Source: JAFKFJ01 sp963786445
Lineage (GTDB): Bacteria; Pseudomonadota; Alphaproteobacteria; Acetobacterales; Acetobacteraceae
NCBI GenBank assembly: GCA_963786445.1
Contig: CAWAZU010000033.1
Location: 1 to 64,000, forward strand
Reading direction: 5' to 3'
DNA: 64,000 bases
Under the pieces are notes generated by a model. It was not told the origin of the DNA, did no database searches, and saw only the letters and a list, made by a program, of their open reading frames with translations. The stretch's first letter is position 1; each line of letters starts with the position of its first letter. Of the stretch, positions 25,678-34,888 are shown piece after piece. Made by a program: the position numbers and the translations under genes.

Positions 25678-28600
25678 CTACGCCGCCCGCGCCGCCGCGC
25701 CGGCCGCCCAGTAGCGCGCCCCGACCGGCGCCAGCGCCAGCGCCAGCGTGGCCGGGCGGGGCAGGGGGGAGAGCGCGAGCGCGGCGTCGCCATCGGTCCA
25801 GCGCCAGCCGGGTTCCGGCGCGTGCCAGCCGGCGCCGAAGGCGGAGGCCGGCAGCGCCCGGCCGCGAACACGCAGCGACGCCACCGCGACCCCGAGACGC
25901 CGCCGGTCGTCGCCGAGGCCGAGCCAGGAGGGAACGAAACTGCGGCTGACCAGCCGCACCGCCCGCGTGCCCGCCGGCAGACGCACGCTTCCGGCGGCAT
26001 CCGGCGTCAGCAAAACGCCGTCCGCCAGCACGCGCAGCCCGGCCGCCGCGGTGAGCGCGAAGCCAAGCGCAGCGGCGCGGGCGCGCAGCCGCGACTGCGC
26101 GGCGGCGAGGCGCGGACCCGCCAGCACCAGTTCGGCACAGGCGCGCGTGTCCCAGGCGGCGGCGCCGAAATCCTGGTGCAGCGCGCGCACGCCCTGCTCG
26201 CCGGCAAATGCCGCGCGGTTGCCGGTGTCGAGGTAGCTCTCCGCCGGCAGGTTCTCGGCGCGCAGCACCGCATGGCGGTCGAGTTCGACATGCAGATACG
26301 TGATGCGCGCGGGAAACTCCTGCGTGACGGTGGCGCCGTTGCGCAGCGTGCCCGCCTGCATCAGCACGCCATCGACGAACACCGCATGCTCGGGCGAGAG
26401 TTTCAGGTCGCGTGCCGGCATGTCGGGCGCGAAGGCGTGCGCGCGGATGCGCACCGGGGCGATGCGCTCGGGGTGCGGATGGCGGGCGAGATCGACGCTG
26501 CTGCGCCCGACCCAGCGCACCGGCCGCGCGACCCAGCGTTCGCCCTCCAGCGCGAGCACGCAGTCGCCGGGGCGCAGCGCCTCGATCCGCACCTCGCCGT
26601 GCGGCGTCGCGAGCAGCGTGCCTTCCGCATAGCAGGCGAAGATCTCGGTGCCGCCGAGCGCGTCGCGCGCGGTCTGCGGCGCGATCGTGGTGCCGGGGGC
26701 GAGCGTGAAGGTCGCCTGCACGTCGAAGCTGCCGCCGCCGAGCGTCAGCACGTCGTTGGTGGTGTCGAAGCTGACCGGCATGGCGGCGTCGTAGCTGACG
26801 CCCGGCAGGTCGATGGTGTTGGGCAGGCCGCCCGGCCCGACGAATCCGGTGATGATCCCGGTCGCGGCGCTGTCGCCGGCCATCACCAGATCGGCTCCGG
26901 TCCCCTGGAACGCGACGTCGGCCGGCAACGATCCCGCGTCGCGGATCGACAGCACCGCGCCCGACTGCAATTGCAGCGTGCCGCCGCCGAGCACCGTGCC
27001 GCCTTCGAGCGTGCTGGCGCCGGAGAAGGCGATCGCCCCGCCGTCGTGGATCGTGCCCTGGATGTCGCCGTTGTTCACGGTCGCGGTGGCGCCGGCGTCG
27101 ATCATCAGCCCCGACAGCCCGCCGGCGCCGCCGATGGCGATCGTCGAGGTCGGGTCGATCTGCACCGTGCCGTCATTGACCGCCAGGCCGGCAGCCGTGA
27201 GGACGCCGCCGCCGGACACGCTGAGCGTGCCGTCGAGCGAGACCGCGTTACCGACGCTGACGCTGCCGCCGCCGAGGCTGCTCGGCCCCTGCGAGACCTG
27301 CAAGAACGCAACCGCACCGCCGCCGGCGCCGACCGTCAGGTTGTGCGCGATCGACCAGACGCCGGCATCGTCCACCGTCGCCAGCCCTGCCGCCTCGCCG
27401 TTGGCGGCGATGATGGCGTTCTGGTCGGACAGCGTGGCGTGGTCCTGCACCACCAGCGTGCCGGTGCCGCCGGTCAGCCCCTCCTGCGCGCCGCCCACCA
27501 CCATGTCGCCGGCGAACGGCGCGGTGGTGTCGTCGCCAGTGTCGGTCCAGTGGGCATTGTCGATGGTCAGCGTGCCGGTGCCGGCGCCGTCGCCGCCGAG
27601 GCCGGTGAAGCTGGCGGTGACCACTGCGCCGTCGCTCGCCGTCGCCGTGCCGGCGTTGTCAACGAGGCCGATCAGCACGCTGCCCGCGGCGGCATCGATC
27701 GTGGCGCCGTCGAACGCTGCGTCGCCGGCAATGTTCGCCGCCAGCACGCCGGCGCCGGTGATCGCGCTGCCGCCGGTCAGCGTCATCTGCCCGCCGCTCG
27801 CCACCGTTAGCGTGCCGCCGCTGTCGAGCTGGTTGAACGCCTTGCTGGTGACGGTCGCGCCCGACTGCACGGCGATCGTGCCGACCGGGTCGAAGATCGC
27901 GGTGGCGACGCTGAGCGAGCCGGCGACCGACAGCGTGCCGCTCGGCGCCAGCAGCAGCAGCGAATGCGCCAACTCGCCTGTCGCGGTGACCACGAACGTG
28001 TCGCCGAGGTCGCCGATGACGACGTTGCTGCCGCTGCCGGGTGGGCTGCCGGTGCTCCAGTCGCTGCCGGTGCCCCAGTCGCCGCCGGCGCCGTTCAGCC
28101 AGTCGGCGTCGGCGAGCGTGGTCGTCAGCCGCACATGGCCGCTGCCGTCGTTGGTCGCCTGGAAGCTGCCGGCCGTGAAGCCCTCGTCGAGCAGCGGCAG
28201 CACCACGGTGTTGGTGCCGTCGGTCAGCGTGGCGGCGTTGCTGCTGAACGTGATCGGCTGCAGCGAGGCGTCGTTCAGCGCCGTGAGGTCGATCACGTCG
28301 CCGGCCTGGAAGCCCAGAATGGCGCCGCTGACCGTTCCGGTCTGCTGCAGCACCAGCGTCCCGGTGCCGTCGATGAAGGCGATGCTCTCGGCGCGCGAGG
28401 CAACGTCCTGCAACGTCATCACGCCGCCGGCGCCGATGACGAGAATGCCGTTGCCCGAGACCGGCGCCGCCACGTCCAGCGTGCCGCCGTAGGCGACGGC
28501 GCCGCCGTCCATCAGGAACGTCGCGCCGGCGCTGACGGCGACGTTCACCACGCCGCCGCTCTCGGCAAAGATCGCGTTCTGCATGTCGAACGTGCCGCCG

Positions 28601-28992
28601 GCCACCCGCACGTCGAGCGTCGCCGCGTCGCCGGAGGCGGTGGTGCCAACCTGGTCGGCCACGCTGCCGGTCGCGAGCAGGGTGCCGGTCGCGCCGGCAC
28701 CGACGTTGATGCTCCCCTGGCCGCCGCCGCCGCCGGCATTATTCGCGATGTTCAGGTTGCCGATTTCGAGCGTGCCGCCGCTGCCGGCGAAGTTGAACGA
28801 CACCTCGACAAGCGGCAGGTCGCCGCTGCTGTCGTTGATGAGGCCGCCGTTATCGAGCGTGATGGTGTCCAGCGTGCCGGGCAGCGTGCCTGCGGCAACC
28901 AGGCTGCCCGACTGCGCGATCTGCCAGTTGGCGAGCGTGGCGGCGTCGTTGTCGTCGCTGCTGCCCAGCCACGTGAACGTGTTGCCGGCCAT
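25678..28992 (-). CDS. Large repetitive Hint-domain protein 1
   Basis: 1104 residues. Residues 1 to about 785 are Gly/Ala/Thr-rich repeats (for example GGTLTVASGGQMTLTGG, NNGDIQGTIHDGGAIAFSG) that look like a right-handed beta-helix passenger. A C-terminal Hint (Hedgehog/intein) domain starts at the Cys in ACYAEGTLLATPHGE and includes VRWVGRSSV, the His motif LSPEHAVFVDGVLM and HVELDRHAVLRAENLPAES with YLDTGNR, followed by about 150 residues shared with the protein at 57256. No signal peptide is seen; the start MAGNTFTWLGSSDDNDAATL resembles that of the neighbouring Hint protein. Self-cleavage at the Cys is possible but not shown. Export route is unknown. Confidence 0.85.
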   Translation of the reverse strand: MAGNTFTWLGSSDDNDAATLANWQIAQSGSLVAAGTLPGTLDTITLDNGGLINDSSGDLPLVEVSFNFAGSGGTLEIGNLNIANNAGGGGGQGSINVGAGATGTLLATGSVADQVGTTASGDAATLDVRVAGGTFDMQNAIFAESGGVVNVAVSAGATFLMDGGAVAYGGTLDVAAPVSGNGILVIGAGGVMTLQDVASRAESIAFIDGTGTLVLQQTGTVSGAILGFQAGDVIDLTALNDASLQPITFSSNAATLTDGTNTVVLPLLDEGFTAGSFQATNDGSGHVRLTTTLADADWLNGAGGDWGTGSDWSTGSPPGSGSNVVIGDLGDTFVVTATGELAHSLLLLAPSGTLSVAGSLSVATAIFDPVGTIAVQSGATVTSKAFNQLDSGGTLTVASGGQMTLTGGSAITGAGVLAANIAGDAAFDGATIDAAAGSVLIGLVDNAGTATASDGAVVTASFTGLGGDGAGTGTLTIDNAHWTDTGDDTTAPFAGDMVVGGAQEGLTGGTGTLVVQDHATLSDQNAIIAANGEAAGLATVDDAGVWSIAHNLTVGAGGGAVAFLQVSQGPSSLGGGSVSVGNAVSLDGTLSVSGGGVLTAAGLAVNDGTVQIDPTSTIAIGGAGGLSGLMIDAGATATVNNGDIQGTIHDGGAIAFSGASTLEGGTVLGGGTLQLQSGAVLSIRDAGSLPADVAFQGTGADLVMAGDSAATGIITGFVGPGGLPNTIDLPGVSYDAAMPVSFDTTNDVLTLGGGSFDVQATFTLAPGTTIAPQTARDALGGTEIFACYAEGTLLATPHGEVRIEALRPGDCVLALEGERWVARPVRWVGRSSVDLARHPHPERIAPVRIRAHAFAPDMPARDLKLSPEHAVFVDGVLMQAGTLRNGATVTQEFPARITYLHVELDRHAVLRAENLPAESYLDTGNRAAFAGEQGVRALHQDFGAAAWDTRACAELVLAGPRLAAAQSRLRARAAALGFALTAAAGLRVLADGVLLTPDAAGSVRLPAGTRAVRLVSRSFVPSWLGLGDDRRRLGVAVASLRVRGRALPASAFGAGWHAPEPGWRWTDGDAALALSPLPRPATLALALAPVGARYWAAGAAARAA

Positions 28993-29058
28993 TCCACCCT
29001 CGCACTCACGGTTGCGCGAGGATGTGTCCGGAATGACGGCAATGTCAAGATCGTATTA

Positions 29059-31228
29059 TCAACTAAACTCGAAACCGCGCGGCAGCGGGGCGCCGTCGCC
29101 GATGCGCAGGATGTGCAGCCCGGCGGCGGTGCCGCACAGCGTCAGCGCGAAGCCGCATCGCCCGTCGCCCAGCCCGGCATGGTCGAGGTCGGCGCGCCAG
29201 CGATTGGCGTGGACGCGCGCCAGCGGCGTCGCGTCGCGGCGCACTTCCAGCGCCACCGGACGCAGCGGCGCCGCCGCGTCGAGCGCCCAGCCCTCCAGGC
29301 GCAGCAGCGCGCCATCGGGCACGATGCGCTCCAGATGGCCGCGCAACGGGCCGGGGCGCGACCGCGATGCGACGGGCGGCGACGCCAGCGCGGCGACGCG
29401 CGGGGCACAGGACGGGCCGGGCACGGGGCGAATGCCGGCTTCCCGGTCGAAGCGGATATCGGCGTCGGGCGGCATGAACGTCTCGGCCCAGGTCCCCTCC
29501 GCCAGCACCAGGCCGTGCCGCGCCAGCCCGAGATGGTGGTAGGCGACGCGGCCGGGCGGCGCGCGGGCGACGCCGGGCCGGTCGAGCAGCGCGATCGCCC
29601 GCACCAGCACGCCGTCCAGCAGCACGGCATGTTCGGGCGAGAGCAGCAGGTCGCGCGCCGGCACGCCCGCGCCGAGGCAGCCGGCGGCGAGACGCACCGG
29701 CCGCAGTTCGGGGGCGGCGGCGGCGTCGCGCTCGCTGCGCCCGACCCAGCACAGGCGCCGCACGCCCGCCTGCGTCAGCACCGCATCGCCGGGGCACAGC
29801 CGCTCGACCGGAATCTCTCCCTGCGGGGTGGCGATGCGCGTGCCGGCGCAGAAACACGGGATGATGGTGACCAGCGTGCCGCCGGCGCCGTCCGAGGCGG
29901 TCGCCAGTTGCTCGTGCGCGCGTTGGATTTCGGCGGTGAGTCCGGCGGTCAGCGGCAGGTCGGCGAGCGTGGTGAAGCAGACATCGATGACATCGCCGGG
30001 CACCAGGCCGACCAGACCGCCGGCGAAGGCGGACGGGGCGGCGAGCACGAGCGTGGCCTCGGCGGCGAAGCCGACGGTGAGGCCGGCGGCGACGCTGCCG
30101 GAGGCGAACAGCGTGGCGCCGCCGCCGATCGCCAGCGTGCCGCTGCCGGTCGCGGCGCCGAACAGGCTGAGCTCGCCGCCGGTCGCGGCGAGCACGCCGC
30201 CATCGTCCGCAAGCGCCGCGTCGATGCCGCCGCTGCCGGCGAAGGTGGCGCCGGCGCCGATCGCCAGCGTCCCTGCCGCCGCCGTCGCACCCCCCAGCGC
30301 CACCGCGCCCTCGGCGGCGAGCGAGCCGGCCAGCGCCACCGTGCCGGCGGCGAGCGTGCCGCCGGACAGCACGGTGAACAGCCCGGCGATCGAGACGCTG
30401 CCGGCATCGAGGGTGCCGGCGAGCGCCACGCTGCCGCTCGCCACTGCGACGCCGACGCTGCCGCTGCCGGTGACGAGACCCACCAGCGCCAGCGTGGCGG
30501 CCGTGGCGGGCAGGGGATTTGCGCTGGCGAGCGCGATCACGCTGCCGCTCATGCCGTCCGGCTGGGCCAGAAAATAGTCCGCGGCGTAGCTGCCCGGCAG
30601 GGCGAGGGCGAGCAGGCTGCCGTCCGACCCGGTGAGGGTCAGCGTCCCGGCGTTCCAGGCGGCGCCGGTGACGGTGGCGTCGGCAATGTCGAGCGCGTCG
30701 CCGGTGACGAAGCCGGTGATCGTCGCGCCGAACGACGCCGCGGTGGTGAACAGTTCCAGCGTGCCGCTGCTGCCCAGGAACGCCGCGGTGATCCCGGCGG
30801 CGACCGGGTCGGCGGCGAACAGCGTCGCCCCGGCGCCGATCGCCAGCGTGCCCGCACCGGTGACCGGCGCGAACAGGCCCAGCGCGCCGCCGCTCGCCAG
30901 CAATTCGCCGGCGAGGCTGACCGGCGCGTCGAGGCGCCCGCTGGCCGCCAGCGTGCCGGCGGCGCCGATCGCGATGGTGCCGGCCGCGACCGCCGCCCCG
31001 CCGACCGCGATCGCCGCCGTGCCCGCCAGGTCCAGCCCGCCGGCCAGGCGTCAGGCGCGCGACGGACAGCGTGCCGGTGGCGTCGAGCGCCGTCGCGGTG
31101 TCGATGGTGGCGGCATCGGCGGTGCCGGGCGCGACCGGCGCGGGGCCGCTGCCGAGGCTCGGCTCGGTCCAGTCGGCGGCAAGGTCGAGCGCCGTGCCGC
31201 CGCCGCGCCAGAGGAAAGTGCCGGCCAT
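29059..31228 (-). CDS. Large repetitive Hint-domain protein 2, one frameshift
   Basis: About 722 residues once a shift is bridged. The N-terminus (MAGTFLWRGGGTALDLAADW) runs in one frame to LSVARL; an extra base at about 31049 must be skipped to continue with AGGLDLAGTAAIAVGG and the repeat region (units such as GTLAIGAGATLFA, GSVALAGTLDAG). The Hint domain starts at the Cys in PCFCAGTRIATPQGE, with LSPEHAVLLDGVLV and YHHLGLARHGLVLAEG. A different C-terminal domain of about 110 residues follows (LRGHLERIVPDGALLRLEGW, VHANRWRADL). It lies 66 bases upstream of Hint protein 1. A break after only 60 residues would kill the gene if real; I favour a sequence error. Confidence 0.75.
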
Positions 31229-31262
31229 GCCGGGCGCCCTGCGTTCTGTAGGGGGTCCTGAC

Positions 31263-32015
31263 CTAGCGGACGGAGGTGAACGCCGTGCTGGCGTCCGCGG
31301 GCGCCGCCGAGGCGATCTCGTTGACCAGCTTGCGCGTCATCGCCTGGCCAAAGCTGCGAAAATCGTGGACTTCGAGGACAAAGCTGCCGGGGCCGCCGAT
31401 CACATGCGCGCGATACCACGCGGTCAGCCCGCCCGGCGGCTGCACATGGGCGTGGATATACGACGCCGGATGGTCGTTGATGATGGTCAGGCCGTTCACC
31501 GTGATGCCGGCGGCGATGGCGCGGTCGCGCACGGTCTCCACCGCCGGCCCGGCATTGCTGGTGCCGTCGCCGCACACGTCGATCACCTGCCGCGCCGCCT
31601 TGTAGCCGGCGGCGGCGAGGTCGCCCATCGCCGCCGCGATCCCGGCGCCGATCGCGGTGCGGCCCCAGAAACTGCGCGGCGCCGCCACGATCCGGTCGGC
31701 AAAGGCGTGCGCCGAGGCGGTGTCGCGGATCACCGACCAGTCGAGCACGGTGCGCACGTCGCCGGCCGAGGCGAACTCGACATAGGCGACGGCAATGGCG
31801 CCCGCCGGCCCGCCGCCGATGGCGGCGATCACCTCGGGGCTGGTGAAGGCGGCCTGGTAGCCCTGTTTCTGCAGGCGGAACTCGCCATCGTCGATGCTGC
31901 GCGAGACGTCGCTGACCAGCACCAGCGCGACATCGACCGGCCCGTCCTCGGCCGGCTCGGCGGCGAGGGCCGGGACCGCGAGCAGCCAGGCGCAGAGCAG
32001 CAGCATCGCACGCAT
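31263..32015 (-). CDS. DUF1194 von Willebrand factor A-like exported protein
   Basis: 250 residues with a signal peptide (MLLLCAWLLAVPALAAEPAE). The rest is a VWA-like DUF1194 domain: VALVLVSDVSRSIDDGEF carries the DxSxS metal-ion site, GRTAIGAGI the Thr, and QVIDVCGDGTSNAGPAV the Asp. LTIINDHPASYIHAHV and the C-terminus HDFRSFGQAMTRKLVNEI are family-like. It is probably a periplasmic or secreted ligand-binding protein; partner unknown. It stands between the TPR glycosyltransferase (51 bases) and Hint protein 2 (34 bases), suggesting one transcript. Confidence 0.85.
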   Translation of the reverse strand: MRAMLLLCAWLLAVPALAAEPAEDGPVDVALVLVSDVSRSIDDGEFRLQKQGYQAAFTSPEVIAAIGGGPAGAIAVAYVEFASAGDVRTVLDWSVIRDTASAHAFADRIVAAPRSFWGRTAIGAGIAAAMGDLAAAGYKAARQVIDVCGDGTSNAGPAVETVRDRAIAAGITVNGLTIINDHPASYIHAHVQPPGGLTAWYRAHVIGGPGSFVLEVHDFRSFGQAMTRKLVNEIASAAPADASTAFTSVR

Positions 32016-32066
32016 GGAGGCAGGCTGGCGCAGAGCAAAGCCGCTGCCAAGCGGAAATGCCGTTGC

Positions 32067-33602
32067 CTAGCCGCGCGCCGATGGCGGCCCGCCGGCACGG
32101 CCGGCCAGCGCCGCGCGCACCTCGGCCAGCACGGAGTCCCAGTCGCCCGGCGCCGGCTGGCGGAAGATGCGCATGGTCGGATACCACGGGCTGTCGGCGC
32201 GATGCAGCATCCAGCGCCAGCAGGTGTCGAAGCGGTTGAGCAGCCACACCTCGACGCCGAGCGCGCCGGCCAGATGCGCGATCGCACTGTCCACCGCGAT
32301 CACCAGGTCGAGCCCGGCGACCACGGCGGCGGCGTCGGCAAGGTCGGCGAACGCGGCGGTCGGGTCGTGCAGCATCAGGGCGGGCCGGGCGCGCGCGTCG
32401 TACTGCAGCGAGACGAAGCGCAGACCGGGAATGCCGGCGAGCGCGTCCAGCTTCGCCGGCGGCAGCGAACGGCGCGCATCGGCGAGATAGCGCGGGTTGC
32501 CCGCCCAGGCGAGGCCGACGCCGAGGCCGGGCGCCGCCGGCGCCGCGCCGATCGGGGACGGCGGCGCGAGATACGGCGCGCCGGCCGGGATGTCGTCGAG
32601 CCCGACGCCGAGCACGCCCGGCAGGTCCATCAGCGAGCACTGCACGTCGAACGCCGGCAACGGCGTGCCGTGCACCGCCACGGTCACGTCGGCCGCCAGC
32701 GTCGCGGCAAGACGCGCCAAGGCCGCCGGCACCTCCAGCACCACCGCGCCCCGCGCCGCCACCTGCGGCACGAAGCGCAGCATCTGGATGGCATCGCCCA
32801 GCCCCTGCTCGGCGTAGAGCAGCAGCGTGCGGCCCGCCAGCGCCGCCCCGTCCCATGCCGGCTGCGCGAAGCGGCGCGGCGGCGCGAAGCCGCGGCGGCG
32901 CCAGCGCCAGGCGAACCCCTGCCAGCCCTCGCGCAGCCGCCCGGCCAGCAGATGCGTGGTGCCGAGCGTGTAATGCGCGTCGGCATGGCCGGGATCGCGG
33001 CCCAGCGCCGCCCGGCAGCACGCCTCGGCTTCCGCGAGCCGCCCGGCCGCCGACAGCACCACGGCGAGGTTGTGCTCGGCATCCGCCCCCGGGCGCAGGG
33101 CGCGCGCCCGCCGCAGCATCGCCTCGGCCGCGTCGAGCCGCCCGCGGTCGCGCAGCAGGTTGCCGAGATTGGTGTGGGCCGCGGCGTCGTCGGGCGCGAG
33201 CGCCAGCACCTCGCGCCAGCACGCCTCCGCCTCGGCCGCCGCGCCGCGCGCCGCCAGCACGAGGCCGAGACAGCCGAGCGCCGGCGGCTGCGCGCGGTCG
33301 AGCGACAGCGCCATGCGCAGCGCCGCCTCCGCCTCGTCGAGCCGGTCGAGGCGGTAGAGGCAGGCGCCGAGATCGCCCCACAGGAACGGCTGCTCCGGCC
33401 GTCGTTCGACGGCGCGGGACATGCATGAAGCGGCCTCGGCGAACCCGCCGGAGCCGGCGACCAGCAGCCCGAGCAGATGCCATGCGCCGGCGTGCTCCGG
33501 CGCGACCGCCAGGGCCGCGCGATAGCACCGCTCCGCCGCCGCCGCCGCGCCTTCGCGGTGGTGCGCGAGCCCGTCGCGGAGCAGCGCGTTCGCCTCGTCC
33601 AT
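32067..33602 (-). CDS. TPR-repeat glycosyltransferase-like protein
   Basis: 511 residues. Residues 1 to about 230 are six or so tetratricopeptide repeats (AGAWHLLGLLVAGSGGFAEA, AAAHTNLGNLLRDRGRLDAA). The C-terminal part is a GT-B glycosyltransferase-like domain: TLLLYAEQGLGDAIQMLRFV, GLAWAGNPRYLADARRSLP, and the donor-site segment DLVIAVDSAIAHLAGALGV with EVWLLNRFDTCWRW. TPR plus this domain is common among enzymes that modify surface proteins or flagellins; sugar and target are unknown. An alternative TTG lies two codons upstream of the chosen ATG. It follows the S24-type regulator by 34 bases. Confidence 0.85.
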   Translation of the reverse strand: MDEANALLRDGLAHHREGAAAAAERCYRAALAVAPEHAGAWHLLGLLVAGSGGFAEAASCMSRAVERRPEQPFLWGDLGACLYRLDRLDEAEAALRMALSLDRAQPPALGCLGLVLAARGAAAEAEACWREVLALAPDDAAAHTNLGNLLRDRGRLDAAEAMLRRARALRPGADAEHNLAVVLSAAGRLAEAEACCRAALGRDPGHADAHYTLGTTHLLAGRLREGWQGFAWRWRRRGFAPPRRFAQPAWDGAALAGRTLLLYAEQGLGDAIQMLRFVPQVAARGAVVLEVPAALARLAATLAADVTVAVHGTPLPAFDVQCSLMDLPGVLGVGLDDIPAGAPYLAPPSPIGAAPAAPGLGVGLAWAGNPRYLADARRSLPPAKLDALAGIPGLRFVSLQYDARARPALMLHDPTAAFADLADAAAVVAGLDLVIAVDSAIAHLAGALGVEVWLLNRFDTCWRWMLHRADSPWYPTMRIFRQPAPGDWDSVLAEVRAALAGRAGGPPSARG

Positions 33603-33636
33603 GCGCAAGCCGTAGCGGCGTCAGGTTGCCAGCGCG

Positions 33637-34278
33637 CTACTGGCTGGCCCAGACGATGCGGTGCATCCAGGCGATCTCGCCCAGCTCGAAGGTGTAGTTC
33701 GGGTGCGCCGGGTTGAGGCTGAGCAGTTCCACGCGGCGGGCGGAGCGGCGCTGCAACTGCTTGGCCATGACCTCGCCGGCGCGGGTGCGCACCACCACGC
33801 GGTCGCCGCGGCGGATCGGCGCGGCCGGGGAGACGATGACGAGGTCGCCGTCGCGGAACACCGGCTCCATCAACTCGCCGGCGATTTCCAGCGCGTAGGC
33901 GTTGGGGTCGGCGATCTCGGGCAGGCTGACCTCGTCCCAGGAGCCGCCGACCGGATAGCCGCCGTCGTCGAAAAAGCCGTCGCCGCCGGCCTGGGCGAAG
34001 CCGATCAGCGGCACCCGCCGCGCCGGCCGCGCCCCCGCCGGCAGCGCGCGGGCGCCGGTGACCAGCGCGGTGAACTGCGCGAGGTCGGCGCCGGTCGCCA
34101 GCAGCACTTTTGCCAGGCTTTCCGTGGACGGCCAGCGGGCGCGGCCGTCCGGCATGCGGCGTTTCGAGGGGTTGAACGTGGTCGGGTCGAGCCCGGCGCG
34201 GCGCGCCAGGCCCGAGGTGGACATGCCGTGCTCGGCGGCGAGCGTGTCGAGTGCGCGCCAGATGTCCTCGTGCTTCAT
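33637..34278 (-). CDS. S24-type (LexA/CI-like) transcriptional regulator lacking the catalytic serine
   Basis: 213 residues. N-terminal helix-turn-helix (GMSTSGLARRAGLDPTTFNP, WPSTESLAKVLLATG), then an S24 peptidase-like domain (RRVPLIGFAQAGGDGFF, DGDLVIVSPAAPIRRGDRVV, the Lys in GEVMAKQL). The serine motif, normally GDSM, reads GELM here (IAGELMEPVF), so RecA-stimulated self-cleavage is not expected. GGGGGCG precedes the ATG at 34278. It is divergent from the gene at 34448, with a LexA-type box between them, and heads the minus-strand run that ends in the Hint genes. It may autoregulate or control that run; this is inference. Confidence 0.82.
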   Translation of the reverse strand: MKHEDIWRALDTLAAEHGMSTSGLARRAGLDPTTFNPSKRRMPDGRARWPSTESLAKVLLATGADLAQFTALVTGARALPAGARPARRVPLIGFAQAGGDGFFDDGGYPVGGSWDEVSLPEIADPNAYALEIAGELMEPVFRDGDLVIVSPAAPIRRGDRVVVRTRAGEVMAKQLQRRSARRVELLSLNPAHPNYTFELGEIAWMHRIVWASQ

Positions 34279-34410
34279 CGCCCCCGTTCTCGAACGCGGC
34301 CTGGCCGGCGCCGCAACTCGGCGCGCAACGATCATGCCAGGATTCGATCCCTGGGCATAGGAAATTTTGCAGAAACCCGCTTGCCCAGCCGGCGGTGTCC
34401 GTGGTTATGT

Positions 34411-34425
34411 GTTCTTATTACGTTC
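34411..34425 (+). promoter_or_regulatory. LexA-type SOS box (GTTC-N7-GTTC)
   Basis: GTTC-TTATTAC-GTTC is an exact match to the direct-repeat LexA box of alphaproteobacteria (GTTCN7GTTC). It lies in the divergent region between the S24-type regulator and the gene at 34448, 22 bases before that ATG and just before its GGAGG. The surrounding bases are AT-rich, as expected of a promoter. LexA, or the neighbouring regulator, could bind it. Confidence 0.55.
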
Positions 34426-34447
34426 CGGTCAACGGAGGCAATCGGTC

Positions 34448-34879
34448 ATGCTGCGAGTGCGCGCGTTTCCCCATCCCGGCGAGGCCGAGCGCAAGCCGGC
34501 GCGCACCGTGCCGGTCGAGCCGTTCCGCAATGCCGAGCAGGCGTGGCTGTGGACGATGGCGGCGCTGCTGGCGCGCCACGCCGGCGCCAGCCGCCCCGGC
34601 GGCGGCACGCCGCGGCCGTGCGATCCCGACGACATCATCCTCTGTCTCGACAGCCTGTATCGGCGCAAGCGCATCGATCTCGCGCACGCGCGGGTGCTGC
34701 GCTGCTGGGGCGAGCGCGGCATGGCCCCGGACCGGCGGCTGCCGGCGGAGCGGATGGAGGCGCGGTTATGGGCCGAGGCGATGGACCTGCTGGACTGGCC
34801 GCTGCGGGTGCGCGGGATCGTTGCGGATGTTTACGCGCCTAGGAAAATTGTCATTGACAACGGCGTGAACCGGCGTTAG
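34448..34879 (+). CDS. Conserved-looking protein of unknown function, possibly SOS-regulated
   Basis: 143 residues, soluble, Arg-rich. I do not recognise a named domain. Readable features are EPFRNAEQAWLWTMAALLAR, CDPDDIILCLDSLYRRKRID with LAHARVLRCWGERG, and WAEAMDLLDWPLRVRGIVAD. The helical, basic character with two Trp-containing motifs looks like a DNA- or RNA-associated protein, but this is only impression. AACGGAGG is 9 bases before the ATG. A perfect LexA-type box just upstream suggests induction after DNA damage. Its last codons overlap a promoter-like sequence for the candidate small RNA. Confidence 0.7.
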   Translation: MLRVRAFPHPGEAERKPARTVPVEPFRNAEQAWLWTMAALLARHAGASRPGGGTPRPCDPDDIILCLDSLYRRKRIDLAHARVLRCWGERGMAPDRRLPAERMEARLWAEAMDLLDWPLRVRGIVADVYAPRKIVIDNGVNRR

Positions 34880-34888
34880 AGATGCCTG

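Noticed and set aside
29020..29048. TTGACA on the minus strand upstream of Hint protein 1 as a promoter
   Set aside because: No acceptable -10 sequence at 16-18 bases; the gene may be cotranscribed with its upstream neighbour.
26800..31000. Repeated GC-rich units that could suggest a CRISPR or tandem DNA repeat
   Set aside because: The units are imperfect protein-level repeats of the Hint passengers; no constant repeat length or unique spacers exist.
34337..34354. CCAGG/CCTGG arms with a TTCGAT-containing loop, like a tRNA T-arm or phage attachment remnant
   Set aside because: No acceptor, anticodon or D-arm sequence can be placed around it, the loop is 8 bases, and no integrase gene is near.
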